Source of the DNA: Uranotaenia lowii
Lineage: Eukaryota > Arthropoda > Insecta > Diptera > Culicidae
Length of the DNA: 64,000 bases
Reading direction: 5' to 3'
Assembly (NCBI RefSeq): GCF_029784155.1
Contig: NC_073691.1
Location: 130,324,714-130,388,713, forward strand
The translations under genes and the position numbers were made by a program. Positions 1-11,838 of this stretch are shown one piece after another (within the stretch, counting starts at the first letter, position 1; each line of letters opens with the position of its first letter). The notes under the pieces were generated by a model, which was not told the DNA's origin, did not search any database, and worked only from the letters and a program-made list of their open reading frames with translations.

Positions 1-1
1 A

Positions 2-123
2 CTGTCTACTTGTAACGGAATACGTGGGGTAATATTCGATGGTCGGGAAACATACTACATCGAAAACGATGGAACGAGACATGGCGTTAAAGATGTCGAA
101 GCTGTGGATCACTACATCTACAG
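2..123 (+). CDS. Meltrin: ADAM metalloprotease (meltrin type), prodomain exon, 5' partial
   Basis: This is the first visible exon of the ADAM gene; its 5' side lies outside the window. Read from base 2, the frame gives a prodomain block (STCNGIRGVIFDGRETYYIE) typical of ADAM propeptides, followed by HYIYR. It ends at a donor (CTACAG/GTACTG) after two bases of a codon. The exon starting at 185 completes that codon as Arg and continues HSDLL, so the phase fits. The ATG-initiated frame at 39 is a different, unrelated frame. In this family the prodomain keeps the enzyme latent in the secretory pathway. Confidence 0.85.
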
Positions 124-184
124 GTACTGCTCAAGGGGATGTTGTCTGTTTAACGCGGTTAATCTATTTTCAAATTTTATGCAG

Positions 185-290
185 GCATTCAGATCTGCTG
201 ACAAAACCAAAGTGTGGCTACGAAGGAGGTATCAATACAACCCATGATCCTCTACTACATCAAGAATCGGAATTCAACCGACTTTCTAGA
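185..290 (+). CDS. Meltrin: ADAM metalloprotease, cysteine-switch exon
   Basis: A short exon between acceptor TTTTATGCAG and donor AGA/GTAAGT. After the split codon it encodes 35 residues including TKPKCGYEGG, whose Cys is in the position of the ADAM cysteine switch that occupies the active-site zinc in the latent enzyme. It ends ..NRLSR in phase 0. The next exon begins HKRATKS, so the junction creates RHKR, a furin-type cleavage site that would separate prodomain from protease. The intron after it is only 63 bp, usual for dipterans. Confidence 0.85.
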
Positions 291-353
291 GTAAGTTTCT
301 TTGAGTATTGAGAAGAGTATCAACAGACTGTTTGAACCAAGTTTATTTTTCAG

Positions 354-1887
354 CATAAACGAGCTACAAAATCTTCTTCCCCAATCCGAGGGCCGTATAA
401 TGCCAACAAACACTCGAGCTACGTTGAGCTGGTGATCGTTATCGACAATAAGATGTTCAAAAGCATGAAGGAAAATTTCAAAGCAGTTCAACAGTACTGT
501 AAAGACATCACCAACATCATAAATGCACTGTATGAACCACTGAACATATTTATCGGGTTGGTTGGTGTTGTGATTTGGAACGAGGCAAACGAAATCGAGC
601 TGTCTAGCGATGGAGAGATCACGTTGAAGAATTTCCTGCACTACCGCAAGAAGACGCTCTCCAAGGATCATCCCAACGACAACGCGCAGTTGTTCACGAA
701 AGAACACTTCGATGGTGGAGTCGTCGGAAAAGCTCTGAAGGGACCGATCTGCACGTATGAGTTCAGTGGTGGTGTGGAGATGTACCACAGTGAAATAATA
801 GGAGTTCAAGCAACAACAGTGGCCCACGAGATGGGTCATAATTTTGGAATGGAACACGATACGCCGGATTGCAAATGTCCGGAGGATCGTTGCATTATGT
901 CAGCCTCGAGTTCATCAACTGCGCCGCGACACTGGAGCAGTTGTAGTATCGACCAGCTTAATTTGGCGTTTCATCATGGTATGAACTATTGTTTGAAGAA
1001 TAAACCAACCCAGCTGTTCGATTCTCCAGTGTGCGGGAATGGTTTCGTCGAGCCGGGGGAGCAGTGTGACTGTGGATTGCCAGATTTCTGCGATAACTCT
1101 TGTTGCAATCCTCGAACGTGTATGTTGCATTCGAATGCTTCGTGCGCAACCGGGGAATGTTGTGATTTGATTACCTGCAAGCCAAAGATTGGTGGAACGG
1201 TGTGTCGAGAAGCAGAAGGCGAGTGCGACCTACCGGAGTATTGTTCCGGAGAATCGGAGTACTGTCCTAACGATGTGTTCAAGAGGGATACGGAAGTGTG
1301 CGACGATGGAAAGGCATTTTGCTACAAGGGCTCTTGCAGGTCACAAAACGATCAATGTCGTCTGCTTTGGGGACCAACCGGGAAATCGTCGGATCAATGT
1401 TACAAGAAAAATGAAGAAGGGTCTCGCCATGGGAACTGTGGTTATAATCGTATCAAGAACGAATACGTTAAATGTGACGATGGAGATGTTTTCTGCGGAA
1501 TGCTGCACTGTAGACATTTGAACGAGCGACTGGAGTTCGGCATGGAATCGGTGGCTATTTTGTCGCACAGTTTCATCACATTCAATGGTAGCGTGATTCC
1601 ATGTCGATCGGCAATCGTTGATCTGGGACTGCAGAAGGTTGATCCGGGACTAGCACCGGATGGGGCCAAATGCGGAGAGGGAAAAATGTGTTTGAATCAG
1701 GTTTGTATGGCGGTCGAGAGTCTTCGAGCCAAAGGAAGCGGCGTCGAATGCCCGGAAAATTGCAACGGAAATGGAATCTGCAACAGCGAAGGTCACTGCC
1801 ACTGCAACAAAGGGTTTGCTCCGCCGCTATGTAACAGTCCTGGTAATGGAGGCTCTGAAGACAGTGGACCCGCTTCGGATCCCAATG
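354..1887 (+). CDS. Meltrin: ADAM metalloprotease, catalytic-disintegrin-Cys-rich-EGF exon
   Basis: A 1534-bp exon (511 codons plus one base) entered after TTATTTTTCAG and left at AATG/GTGAGT. In order it encodes: residues ~1-30 linker after the furin site; a reprolysin domain starting SSYVELVIVIDN; the zinc site HEMGHNFGMEH with a downstream Met-turn (CIMSAS), so all three His and the Glu are present and the protease should be active; a disintegrin domain (CGNGFVEPGEQCDCG ... ECDLPEYC); the ADAM Cys-rich domain; and an EGF-like module (CNGNGICNSEGHCHCNKGF) ending with a GGSEDSGP segment typical of the ADAM9/12/19 (meltrin) group. The protein is expected at the cell surface, shedding membrane proteins. 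The ATG at 432 is internal, not a start. Confidence 0.93.
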
Positions 1888-1961
1888 GTGAGTTTGATAT
1901 TCTATGTTAAAGCCACCTTCAAAAATGACACACAAACCATTTTTCTCTCTTATACTTTCAG

Positions 1962-2302
1962 CGGGAAGCGGATTTACACGATTCCTGTATATTTTCTTCC
2001 TAGGAGTCATACCATTTTGCTCCAGTGTCGCATTCATTGTGTACTACATCAAACAACACCACGGACTCACCAAGCGCAAACCTCCAAATGTGTACGTACA
2101 ACGAACGAAACGTTCACTACATAATGCCTTCCGGCTATCTTCTTCTCGTCGTACTAGCTCTTCTAAAAAGCGAAGTGGTGATCCTAGCACTGCGACCGCT
2201 GACTCGCCATCTAAAATAAAGCATGTACAAATTAGCGGCTTGCAGTTGATCTCTAGTACTAATCCTGAACTGCTTAAAACTAGCACTGAACTGCATATAT
2301 AG
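1962..2302 (+). CDS. Meltrin: ADAM transmembrane exon with short cytoplasmic tail
   Basis: The acceptor is TATACTTTCAG, in phase with the previous exon (G + CG = Ala). It encodes a hydrophobic segment FLYIFFLGVIPFCSSVAFIV, the single membrane span, then a basic stop-transfer (KQHHGLTKRK). If read through, the tail is about 80 residues, Ser/Lys/Arg rich, with a stop at 2302. A second use is likely: a donor at 2091/2092 (GTACGT) ends the exon in phase 2, exactly the phase required by the exon at 2732. The sequence therefore supports a short-tail and a long-tail isoform. Confidence 0.8.
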
Positions 2303-2731
2303 TATTTTTGTACATTTACGTCTGATTGTTTGTTTTAGATCTTATGGTTCTGAATCAATTTTAGCTTTAAGATATCGCTCATTAATGTTTTAATTTAAAA
2401 AAATTAAACTAGCTTCTGTGCCGTTTTTGTGTCCTTTTAAATTGCTAATAATGATAATTTATTGATCTATTCTAAACTGCTGCTTGTTCTGTTGAGTCTA
2501 ACCAAAAACAAATGTATCATACCAAAAAAACATAGTTTTAGTTCACTAATCCGACCTTGTACCTATCTGTCTGTGTACGCGTTTAAACCGGTTCTGATTT
2601 CGTTTTGCCATTACCTGGTGTGTAGTTTTTAGTCGCATGCTCGCACTTTATGGGTAGGTTTCTGGTTTCATTGATCGAGCTGGGTCATCGAATTGTATTT
2701 GGTGCTAACAGTGTGTATCCTATATTTTTAG

Positions 2732-4865
2732 GATGAACAACATGAACGACATGAAGACGGATTCCTCACGAAGCACAGGCTCAACACATACGATGGTACC
2801 ATCATCACCGAACTCCCCGGATGATATGAACTCGGCCTTGCTGCGACCGTCTACGGAGTCGTCCGACATTATCAGTAACAACAACATGTTCGGTAAATTC
2901 AAAGGATTCACTCTGCAACCCTTGCCTAAACATGGCGCTAGTCTCAAATCACCCAACGTAGCTTTTGTCCATCCGATATCCAAATATAGCGAAGACACTA
3001 GTAGTACCGTCCCAAGTCGCCCAGCTCCTCCTGCTCCTAAGCTTAAGCCTGCGGTACCGCCACATGGCACTCAGATCGGTAATAATACCAACAATAAACC
3101 GGCAGGTATCCACCAGATCAATGGTTACAAACTTGCAAACCACGAGCATCAAATGGAAAATGCCCCGGCATTACCTCCATTGAATCCGGGATCGACCGCC
3201 CGACCTATAATATCAAGTCCCATACTAGAATCGTCAACGTGTACTTCACGGGAGATTAGTTCTCCTCTAAAGCACCAAAATACTGGTAACGGAACTGTCC
3301 CTATACGACCGGCTCCAGTTCTTCCAATTCACGCGATTTCTGCAGGTTCCGATGATAGCATGACTCCGGAAATTCTTATCAATCCGACTAGTAAAGATAA
3401 GAAACAACGAGAAGGCAAACTAAATCGCATAACTTCTTATCTGAAGAAAGACGAAAAACCTCCGAAACCTGAACCCAAAAACATCAAAATAGCGGACAAG
3501 GAAAAGCTTAAAAACCTGGAGATTTCCGCTCCAATTCCGATCGCTTCTGATCTAGCCAAAAGTATGCCAAAATTGAACGAAACAAACACGATTGGACGCA
3601 CCGCCACAAGTGTTCAGCGGGCTAAAAGTATGCGTGATCCAGAAATGGCTGAAAAACGATCGCCCGGCGATGGTCAAGCTTCGGAATCACCACGAAAACC
3701 TACAACTCTAAAACGGCCTCAAAGCATGGTTGGCTCACGACCCACAATGCCACCCCCAAGACCACCCATTCCGATAGCTCCTTCAATTGTCGCTCTCAAA
3801 CACTCCGAGGGCTATCACAGTCCTCCACCGCCGAAATCTGTCAGAATAGTGACACCCGATGACCTGACCTACGACGATTGCATTGACACGGACTCACAAC
3901 CGAATTCGATCGACACAATCGGTTCAATGCTTCAGGACAACATCTACTCAGTGATAGATGAGTCCCCTTCTCCACCGAGTATCCTGTCGCCTCCAACAAC
4001 TCTTTCATCCGAAAGTTCCGACAGCATGGGACTCCTCGGGGAGATTGTGAACGAAATCCAAAGTCGTGGTAGTGATTCGGTATATATTGCATCCACACTT
4101 AAAAAGGAGGGGGGCCTTCAGAGTGGTCGAGCACCGCATGCTGAGGAAGAAGAAGATGAACCAACTTATGTCAATACCTCAGAAATTTTGGACGATGATG
4201 ATCTAGCAGGGGCTACTGGAGACGAAGAAGAGCCTTATCCATCGGCTCTTAAGTCTAGCTTAAGTTCCGCAAGCAGTGGATATGTAAGGCCGTCCACAAT
4301 CAACACTCCAATTGCTCGGGTTGCTCCCACGAAACCGGAAAGTGTATCAACTAATTTAAGTAGCTTTAAGAATGGTGGCGACCCGCTAAGTACGCTCAAG
4401 TTCGAAGGACCGGTCGAATCGAAAGCCAAACCAGCGGCAGCATCGTACAAGCCTTATCACAGTACGGTGACAAATACCCGGCCTGGTTCCGTCGTAGCGG
4501 CCACCAAGGCCAAAATAAGTCAGGAAAAACTAACCAATGGAGGTGAGAAACCGCCGGCTAGCAAACTTACTCGGAACCCAACTCCGCCAAATCTAACAAC
4601 AACTGCCGGCAAGAAACCTCTTAATACTACCGTCCGGACGCGGAGTCCTTCACCAAAGGGTCGTATCACTCCGAACGGAACCGTCCCCGGTAGCGGGACT
4701 AAAGCCGCTACCGCCCCGAAACCAAAAACGGCTGCTAAACCGGAAAGCGCCATCAAGCCGAAGGTTTCATCGAATAGTAAAATACTAACGGCCGCGGCAC
4801 GACCAACTCCGGGTCGTGTGTCCAATGTGGCCTCGCTTCAGCAAAAGTTCGAAGCGAAGAAGTAG
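2732..4865 (+). CDS. Meltrin: ADAM long cytoplasmic tail, 3' terminal exon
   Basis: An uninterrupted 710-codon frame preceded by a good acceptor (CCTATATTTTTAG/G) and ended by TAG. The product has low sequence complexity, rich in Pro, Ser, Thr and Lys, with repeated SH3-type motifs (PSRPAPPAPKLKP, RPTMPPPRPPIPIAP, VPIRPAPVLP), an acidic patch near residues 470-505 and a basic, Pro-rich C-terminal third. No enzymatic domain is seen. Joined to the 2091 donor it gives KRKPPNV/MNNMND, an in-frame tail for the membrane protease; meltrin-class ADAMs carry SH3-binding tails of this kind. An independent gene starting at ATG 2733 is the alternative, but the splice acceptor directly before that ATG argues for an exon. 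Confidence 0.8.
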
Positions 4866-7629
4866 TTGAAGTGGCGATGGTTGAATGAACAGATGCTCCG
4901 TACTATCTTTTATTGTAAATTTCTTCCTAGAAACACTGTTATAGTATTTCTCGAACGAATCGTTCATATTATGTTAATATGGACTCTAATTGCTGAGCTG
5001 TGTACATGAAAATGGCTTTCTCTAGGAAAATTCTATCAGCTTATTATGAATGCATTGATGAAACATCAATAAGGTTCTAATAATTGGAAAATATGAAAAC
5101 ACGTATAACGACAGCCAACTCCAATCTATAAATATAGAAATTAAAACTACACAGATAAACAGTTAAAGCTCTGACAGCAAAAGGGAAATAAGTGCAAAAA
5201 GGATCAGTTTTTAGTTAATGATGCCAAACAATACTTTGATTTTCAAACTATATTTGGTGAGTTTTTCAATTATTTTTGAAATTCATTTTCAAAATAGTTT
5301 AGGTATTTGCTCTTATACCCCTTTGGCTCCAAAGGGCTCTATTGTTATTCCTTACATTCATATGTACATACAATGGTGTTTTGCAGCAATCTGATGCTCA
5401 TAATTGAAAGAAAAACTCATAAGCTTCTTCATACATATCGAAGTTCCACGATCATATTGTTTGTTTTGTTTAACCCTTCATTTTATGGTTTTTTTTATTT
5501 TTTATTCAAAATAATTTAAACAGTCGGAAATGATGTGTACAACAAGAAAAAATAAATTAAAATACGATTTTTCCCTTTTTCCATTCATAAATTGTAGCAA
5601 ATTTGTTACTTTATGATACGAAAGGTTAAAGACTTATATATAGATAGGGTCTTCATATCCTTCTTATTTGATGAAACTTGTATGATTATCGATAATATGC
5701 TCACTTTCAAAAATTTCGCCAACTTGGCGTGCGGAGAATTAGGAATTTTCACAATACGCAAGAAATTTTTAAATTTGTTGCTCCTCGTTGTTTTATTCCA
5801 AATTGAAAACCCAATTCCAAAATCGAGCTTTTCGCATCTTTTCGCAAATTGAAAAAAAAAATCTTAAATGGTCCTTAAATGCAATTTGTAGGTCAGTTTG
5901 TCGATCATTGTTTTCATATTTTCTTTTCAACCTTATTCAATTTAAGCTTGATGTTGTAATACAAAAAAAAACTCCATACCATTGTAGCTGAGAACAATCA
6001 AAATTTCACTTATCTCTAATGACATGGGCATATTCTTTCTTTCCTCAAAAATCAAACGACCCTAATAACTCAGTGCATTATTATGTCCTCGATGAAAAAA
6101 AAATAAACGAATAAAAAACGCTTAATATTGTTCGATATATTTGTAAAACGAATAGACTATTGATAAAAAAGGAAATCGGTTTTTTTTTTCAATCATACCC
6201 CTTTATCCCAATTTACATAGAATACATGCCCAAGGAAAACAAAAGTAAAATTCAAAATATTATGATGAAAGCTTTACATAAAACCGAATGTTTTTTTTTT
6301 TAAATATGTTCAAAATTTCTCATTTTATCTGGACGATGGTGCAAATAAAGATAATTTCAAACCTCAGATAAAACCTATGTGCTTTTTTTGTTCTGTCCAG
6401 TAACTCAATAGTTAGACTCGCCTAAGTTGTAAAGTAACTAGATAAGTACCAGAACGAACTGTAATAAAGCTTAAAAACTGTAAATAGCAACCAAAGAATG
6501 AATATAACGATATAAAAGCTGAACGACGAAAGCAAAAATGAATCTCTCGAAACCTTGTTTCGTAAACGTTAACTAATGTTCGTGAACTTCTCTATAGAGT
6601 TGATATTGTGATGGAGCAAAATTATCAAGTTTCCGTTTTAAGGCAGAAATTAATTGTAATTCAATCAAGCAGGAATTGTGATTTTGGTGAGATGTGGCAT
6701 GGAACTGCGTAGTTTCATTGCAATCTGAGAAAAAAAAGACACAGCAGTTGTCTGAAAGGTGTTTTTTGTGAATTTCTAGCAGACTGAAGCCGATCGAATG
6801 TGTACAATAGGTAGATGAAGCGTATGTGTTCAATGACAAATATGGATAATTTAAAAAATGTAAAACAAAATCGAAAACTAGTAGTGTTGTACGCGGATTC
6901 TTAGGTCGAAACATTCATAAGAATTGAATGTAATAAAACGAACAGGTTTTTTTTTTAAATAAAAATACAGTGAGTAAAATATTCTTTCGTATAATTTGTA
7001 GCAGTATGATGACAGCAACCTAACAGGTTCAAAAGAAAGACATTGACATATTCAAATTACATGTACATTAGGGTGTCAATGGATGTATGGGAAAATTTCA
7101 TCCTCGATTTGCCAAAAACTACCAAATACATTTTGTAGATTGGCTCAAAAAACTGACCTTTGCAAAATTTTAGCTCAATCAGACTTGGTGCATCAGAGAG
7201 CTCATAGTTACGATTTTTACCCTAAAAACCCTAAAAAAGCAAGACCTCCAAAAATCAGTAAAACTGTGATTTCACAGTTTAGCTAAATTTTAATAAATTT
7301 CGATCAAAGCTTAAAATGCCTCGTATGACGAGTGTTTTTTTAAAGAATTGAAAGCTCAATGATTCACAATTTTGGCAGTGGAATATACCTTAAAGTGGCA
7401 TCATTATCCCCTAAAAACACGTTTTCGAACGTTGGTGGAACAAAGCAAGGTTTCAGTTAAACCATCACTTAAAAAGATCGAGGTATCTGTATATTAAAAG
7501 TGAGACCCAAATTTTGGCATTCAACCACCTTTATTCGGGCAAAATGATACCAAATTTTGCTAGCAGGGCCTGATAGTATAGTAGGGAAGAAATAAGAACT
7601 AAAGCCGAAAATGAACTACATATTAGTTT
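4866..7629. other. 3' UTR and AT-rich intergenic DNA
   Basis: After the ADAM stop the sequence is strongly AT rich with many homopolymer runs. An AATAAA at about 5549 could serve the ADAM long isoform. Short open frames here have no domain or codon pattern. From about 7070 there is a stretch (GGTGTCAATGGATGTATGGG) resembling dispersed insect repeat DNA. No gene is supported. Confidence 0.5.
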
Positions 7630-7761
7630 ACAGCTATTTACAGCTATAGTAAGACTCAAAATCTCTTATACCTCTTTAGTATGGTGGACCAAAACTGTGC
7701 AAGCTATGGCCCGGAAGAAACTAGCGAAGCTTCAAAGAATAAGCAACGCTATCTATAACTA

Positions 7762-8804
7762 CCCAAGCAACCAGAATTCCCTTAAAAAGGTTCCATAGAA
7801 GCTTAATCAGCTCTCGTTTGTGTCTGAAGAGAATGCTAATCAGCCCAAAATTTAAGTTCTTAAAGATACTTTCAAGTTCGTTTAGGTGGCTGTAGAGAAC
7901 GCTGTTCAGTTTCTAAGAGAATGTCAAGAAACTTCTACGCGCCGAAAAAAAAATCCAATTGACAGATTGCTTTGACAACCACATGTCAGATTGCTAGGTT
8001 GCCGGTCTATCATGGTCTATCTCATTGATTTTAATTATATTGTTTGATTACAAAAGCTGCTTACACGCCTAGAGAATTGAACCGCTGCTCTCTAGGTTGC
8101 AATGAAACTCACCAGCCTCTCGACCAATCCAGCAATAGCTAATTGCCACTGTAATGATTAGTATTTAAACTTAATGTCATTTGAGATGATTGAGTGGGTT
8201 GGTCAATAGAAGGTACCTTATTTCGTTCAAAGGACTTTCAGTACACAATATGAATCATAGCAAAAATTCGCATCATCAAAAATTTATTCGAATATCTTAT
8301 TTAACATTTATAAGAAAAATTCGAAAAAATCTTGAATTCCATTTGTAAATATCAGTACAGATATAAACAAAACAAATACCATGACAAGAAATTGACAGAC
8401 ATTTTTGACATGTCGCTTAGAATTCCCATATAGGTTCTTTAAAACACCTTCAAGTATCTTAATGGTGCGCTTTAGAATGTTACGCGAACGTTATCGACCT
8501 TCTTGAAAAACGTTTTTGACATGTCGCTTAGATTTCCCATATAGGTTCTTTTAAACACCTTCAAGTATCTTAATGGTGCGTTTTGGAATGTTACGCGAAC
8601 GTTATGGACCTTCTTGAAAGAAGTTCCATTAAAAGCGCTTAGAAGTTCCGTTATCGATAGTTTAACCTTTCAAAGGGCGATGGAAGTTCCTGAGTAACTT
8701 TTACGCGACAAGAGTCACCTGAAGTTCCCGTAATACATTTTTTCAGCCAAATTTGAACTTCGGAGTTCGGAGTTAAGTAAAAACGCGACTTTTGGTTGCT
8801 TGGG
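7762..8804. mobile_element. MITE, TIR CCCAAGCAACCA, TA target duplication (copy 1)
   Basis: The ends are inverted repeats CCCAAGCAACCAGAA / TTTTGGTTGCTTGGG, each bordered by TA (7760-7761 and 8805-8806). The 1043-bp body has no transposase. It is inserted in the LOA-like LINE. A TA duplication is typical of Tc1/mariner-mobilised elements, but the mobilising family is inference. A second, inverted copy is at 12350-14169. Confidence 0.85.
8402..8620. repeat. Tandem duplication of ~110 bp inside the MITE
   Basis: The segment starting TTTTTGACATGTCGCTTAGA at 8402 is repeated from about 8513 with few changes, including the GGTTCTTTWAAACACCTTCA and ACGCGAACGTTAT stretches. The second copy at 12.4-12.6 kb carries only one such unit, so this is a copy-specific duplication. 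Confidence 0.75.
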
Positions 8805-9021
8805 TAGTTCCATGCGGAAATTAACTCCTAGGTATTCTCCTATTTTTCTATTCATTCCGTTAGAGGCAGAACGTAGTTCCTTGAGACTCTCAAAAACAAA
8901 TCTCTCCATGAGGGGGATCATGCAAGACATCTAAAATCCTGAAGAAATTTAAAATTAACTCACTCATTGTAAAGAATGATGACTGGATGGAGATGAAACC
9001 CGTTTCCAATCGAGACATACA

Positions 9022-9266
9022 TGTAGTGTTCGCTCAATAGATGTTTCGACGAGTAGGTCAGATCCCAGAATGGGAACATAGTCGACATAGGATTCGCAGG
9101 CGAAACCTTGTACCTTATTGTATAAATAAAAACAGATCCTTCTCTTGGTTTCTGACTTCCGACCTAACCAGATGTGTTTAGTCTTTTATTATTTTAAATT
9201 CATAAGAAACCCCTTATTTGCTGTGTCCCTAAAAGTGATCAAATAAAGTAAAGTTCGGTTACTTCA
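9022..9266 (+). repeat. 5' LTR of the 2.8-kb LTR element
   Basis: Direct repeat of 11594-11838. It contains a TATA box (TATAAATA, 9121-9128) that overlaps AATAAA, and another AATAAA-type signal near its 3' end (ATCAAATAAAG). Confidence 0.92.
9121..9128 (+). promoter_or_regulatory. TATA box in the LTR
   Basis: TATAAATA in the middle of the LTR, about 100 bp from its 5' edge; duplicated at 11693-11700. It is the likely core promoter of the element. Confidence 0.55.
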
Positions 9267-9268
9267 AA

Positions 9269-9282
9269 TGGCGACGAGGATG
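9269..9282 (+). other. Primer-binding-site-like sequence
   Basis: TGGCGACGAGGATG starts two bases after the LTR. TGG is the complement of a tRNA CCA end. The tRNA was not identified. Confidence 0.6.
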
Positions 9283-11593
9283 TTGGAGCGGAAGCTGCAA
9301 GTTGAACAGATTTGGTTTTTTTCTTTTGAATGCGGTATCGTGAGTATTTTGGTGAAATTTTGTGGGTTCGGAAGTTTAACTTCTGATAGTGGCTTAAATT
9401 TGATATTAGCGTTTATCTGGTTCAGCCCACAGTAACTCGTTTTCACAACTTTTATCTTAACATTTTTATTAAAAAGTTTGGATGTTAAGCCAAATTCGTT
9501 TTTTCAAGGAAAACCACGTTTTTATTGTAGATGGATTAATGGGATTTGATTTGCCTTATTGTTTCACCATTTTCTATTTCCTCGACGGTATCCATTGTGA
9601 GTTCCCATTTGTCATTTGTAAAGTCATGTGGCTACACTCTCTGAGTGCATGACTCTCCGTACTCCGCACCTTTATCATTACGTCAGTGGTGAGCCGCAGT
9701 TTGCACTTTGCAGTGTTTTATCGGGTGGAGTTTTATATCGAGCTGGCTGCAATCTTGCATTTTATTTTTTCTCCTCAACGAAATAATCAGGAATCAAGGA
9801 ATATATTCCTTAAGCAGAAATATCGTTTAGAGGAACAGCCCGAACAGGCTTAGAACTGAAAAAAAAGCCGGAAGATATTCCCGAAGGTAAGCTCCGACTG
9901 CTGGTCCGGGTACCAGAAGTTTTTTTTTTTATCTCTTGCATACGAGATAGTGTTGTGTTGTAGCTGTTGTTTAAACCTTTTCAGCATATGAAGTTTTTTT
10001 TTTACTTGAAACCCTTTAATGTTTGTGAGTTTTTTATAATTTTGTTTCATTTTGGTAATTTTATTGGCGGGTTAACGCCATTTTATTTTATTCCAGAATC
10101 CAGTTCAGTCAAGTAGCACTGAAATGGTCATTGGTCTCATTGGTCACTCAATTTTTTTTAGGAGAGCATCCCGACCGTCCCAACAGCACTGTTCAGTGAG
10201 TCATGATTTTCGGGGAAGTGAGTTGGTGAGCTGCATTAAAATTGTTGAAGTGCATCGCAGCTCTAGAAGTGCTATTACAGAAATTTTTGCACTGGATCGT
10301 AAGGTTACGTCGAATTTTTTCGAAAACATTACCACCTTCAATTTTTGCTGTAGTGTCTAGCAGCTGGAAGCTGCTGTAGGTATTGGCCGGGAAATTTCAG
10401 TGCTGTTTTGGAGGCTACGGTGACGATGCTCAGTTGTGTTTTTTTTTTCTGCCAGCAGGCGAATGCTGTTTTGGCGGACCACCGTGCCTACCAATTTCAT
10501 TTTATTCCGGAACACTGGTCAAAGATGTTGTTTTTAAGGTAAGTTTTTTTTCAATGATTTTTTGTGATACGTATTTTTTTATTTTTTTCGTGCTATTTTT
10601 ATTTTTTTTATTGTTGTATTGAATTTTATAAATAGCAAATGATTTTAACATGAATCCTTTGATTTTGAAAGAGATTTTATTGCTTATGCTTTAGTTCCAG
10701 CAAAGCCTTGCCAATTTAAACAAAAAATTATATTATTTATTAAAAGCGAGATATTCCAAATGTCAATACAATATTCAACAACTAACGTAAATTTGAATTT
10801 GATTGTCACATACATAAGAACTAGTAAACTTTGTTTAGTTTAAAATAAGGTTTTTATTGGATGCAGTGATGATGATGTGTCAATAACTTAAATTTTTATA
10901 TTACTAAAAGAAAAGCTAGAGGAGCGAATTCTGTATCACGTTAAAAAAAGAAACCAAGCATGTTTCAACGACATTTTTAGAGCATGAAGGACATACATCC
11001 GATTTTAACCATAAATTAAGATGATGCTAGTCCGATGCATTATGGATGGTTTGTGATTTAAAGGTATCTGTTGAGACTGCATCATTTTGGCGTATGAACA
11101 CCATATGATGTTATTTTTTTTTCTCTCTGGAAACTAGGATGTTTCCCATTTTTCATGACGAGTCCACTCTATAGTAATTTGTTGGAGATTTCCGACGTTT
11201 TGATTTTTTTTTTATCCAGGCAACTCATGGACCTGAGTAATATTTTTATCCTGGTGGTGTTCACAGCAGGAGTAATCATGAAGACGGCGAAGCAGAAATT
11301 GATTTCAATGATGATTTTTCGCTTATCAAATTCATCTTGTCGGAGAAGGATGGCGATCAGTGTTAAAACGGTGAAGAAGAAAAATAAGAAGAAGAAAAAG
11401 AAAAATTAAAGTTTTGTTTAATACGGATTGTTTAAAAGTACCTTTAGTTAGGATTCGATTATTTGAAAAGATTTTCCAACTACCTAATTGTTTCATTATA
11501 AGAAATGTTCGAAATACGAAGGAAATATGAAGTTTAAATTCAAAATTTGTATTCAGCTAGAACAGTTGAGTTTTGACTTAAGGGTGAAGGAGT

Positions 11594-11838
11594 TGTAGTG
11601 TTCGCTCAATAGATGTTTCGACGAGTAGGTCAGATCCCAGAATGGGAACATAGTCGACATAGGATTCGCAGGCGAAACCTTGTACCTTATTGTATAAATA
11701 AAAACAGATCTTTCTCTTGGTTTCTGACTTCCGACCTAACCAGATGTGTTTAGTCTTTTATTATTTTAAATTCATAAGAAACCCCTTATTTGCTGTGTCC
11801 CTAAAAGTGATCAAATAAAGTAAAGTTCGGTTACTTCA
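11594..11838 (+). repeat. 3' LTR of the 2.8-kb LTR element
   Basis: Partner of the LTR at 9022; preceded by the purine tract at 11580-11592 and followed by the ATACA duplication. Confidence 0.92.

Larger units (their letters stand above)
9022..11838 (+). mobile_element. Complete gag/pol-less LTR retrotransposon (2.8 kb)
   Basis: Two 245-bp direct repeats (9022-9266 and 11594-11838) start TGTAGTG and end TTCA; by eye they differ at one base (GATCCT/GATCTT). The element is bordered by a perfect 5-bp target duplication ATACA (9017-9021 and 11839-11843). Two bases after the left LTR lies a primer-binding-type sequence TGGCGACGAGGATG, and a purine tract AAGGGTGAAGGAG precedes the right LTR, giving + orientation. 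The 2.3-kb interior has only short frames and no gag, protease, RT or integrase motif. It contains donor- and acceptor-like sites (about 10539 GTAAGT, 11220 TATCCAG). It must use proteins of another element. It sits inside the LOA-like LINE. Confidence 0.92.

Noticed and set aside
255..857. 200-codon minus frame
   Set aside because: Antisense shadow of the ADAM exons, which have splice sites and domain motifs.
432..1910. ADAM frame starting at ATG 432 and ending at 1910
   Set aside because: The exon starts at the acceptor at 354 and ends at the donor at 1887; 432 is an internal Met and 1910 lies in an intron.
10124..11409. Short frames in the 2.8-kb LTR element as gag
   Set aside because: They are under 90 codons, unrelated to known gag motifs and separated by T runs; donor/acceptor-like sites are noted but no spliced protein could be supported.
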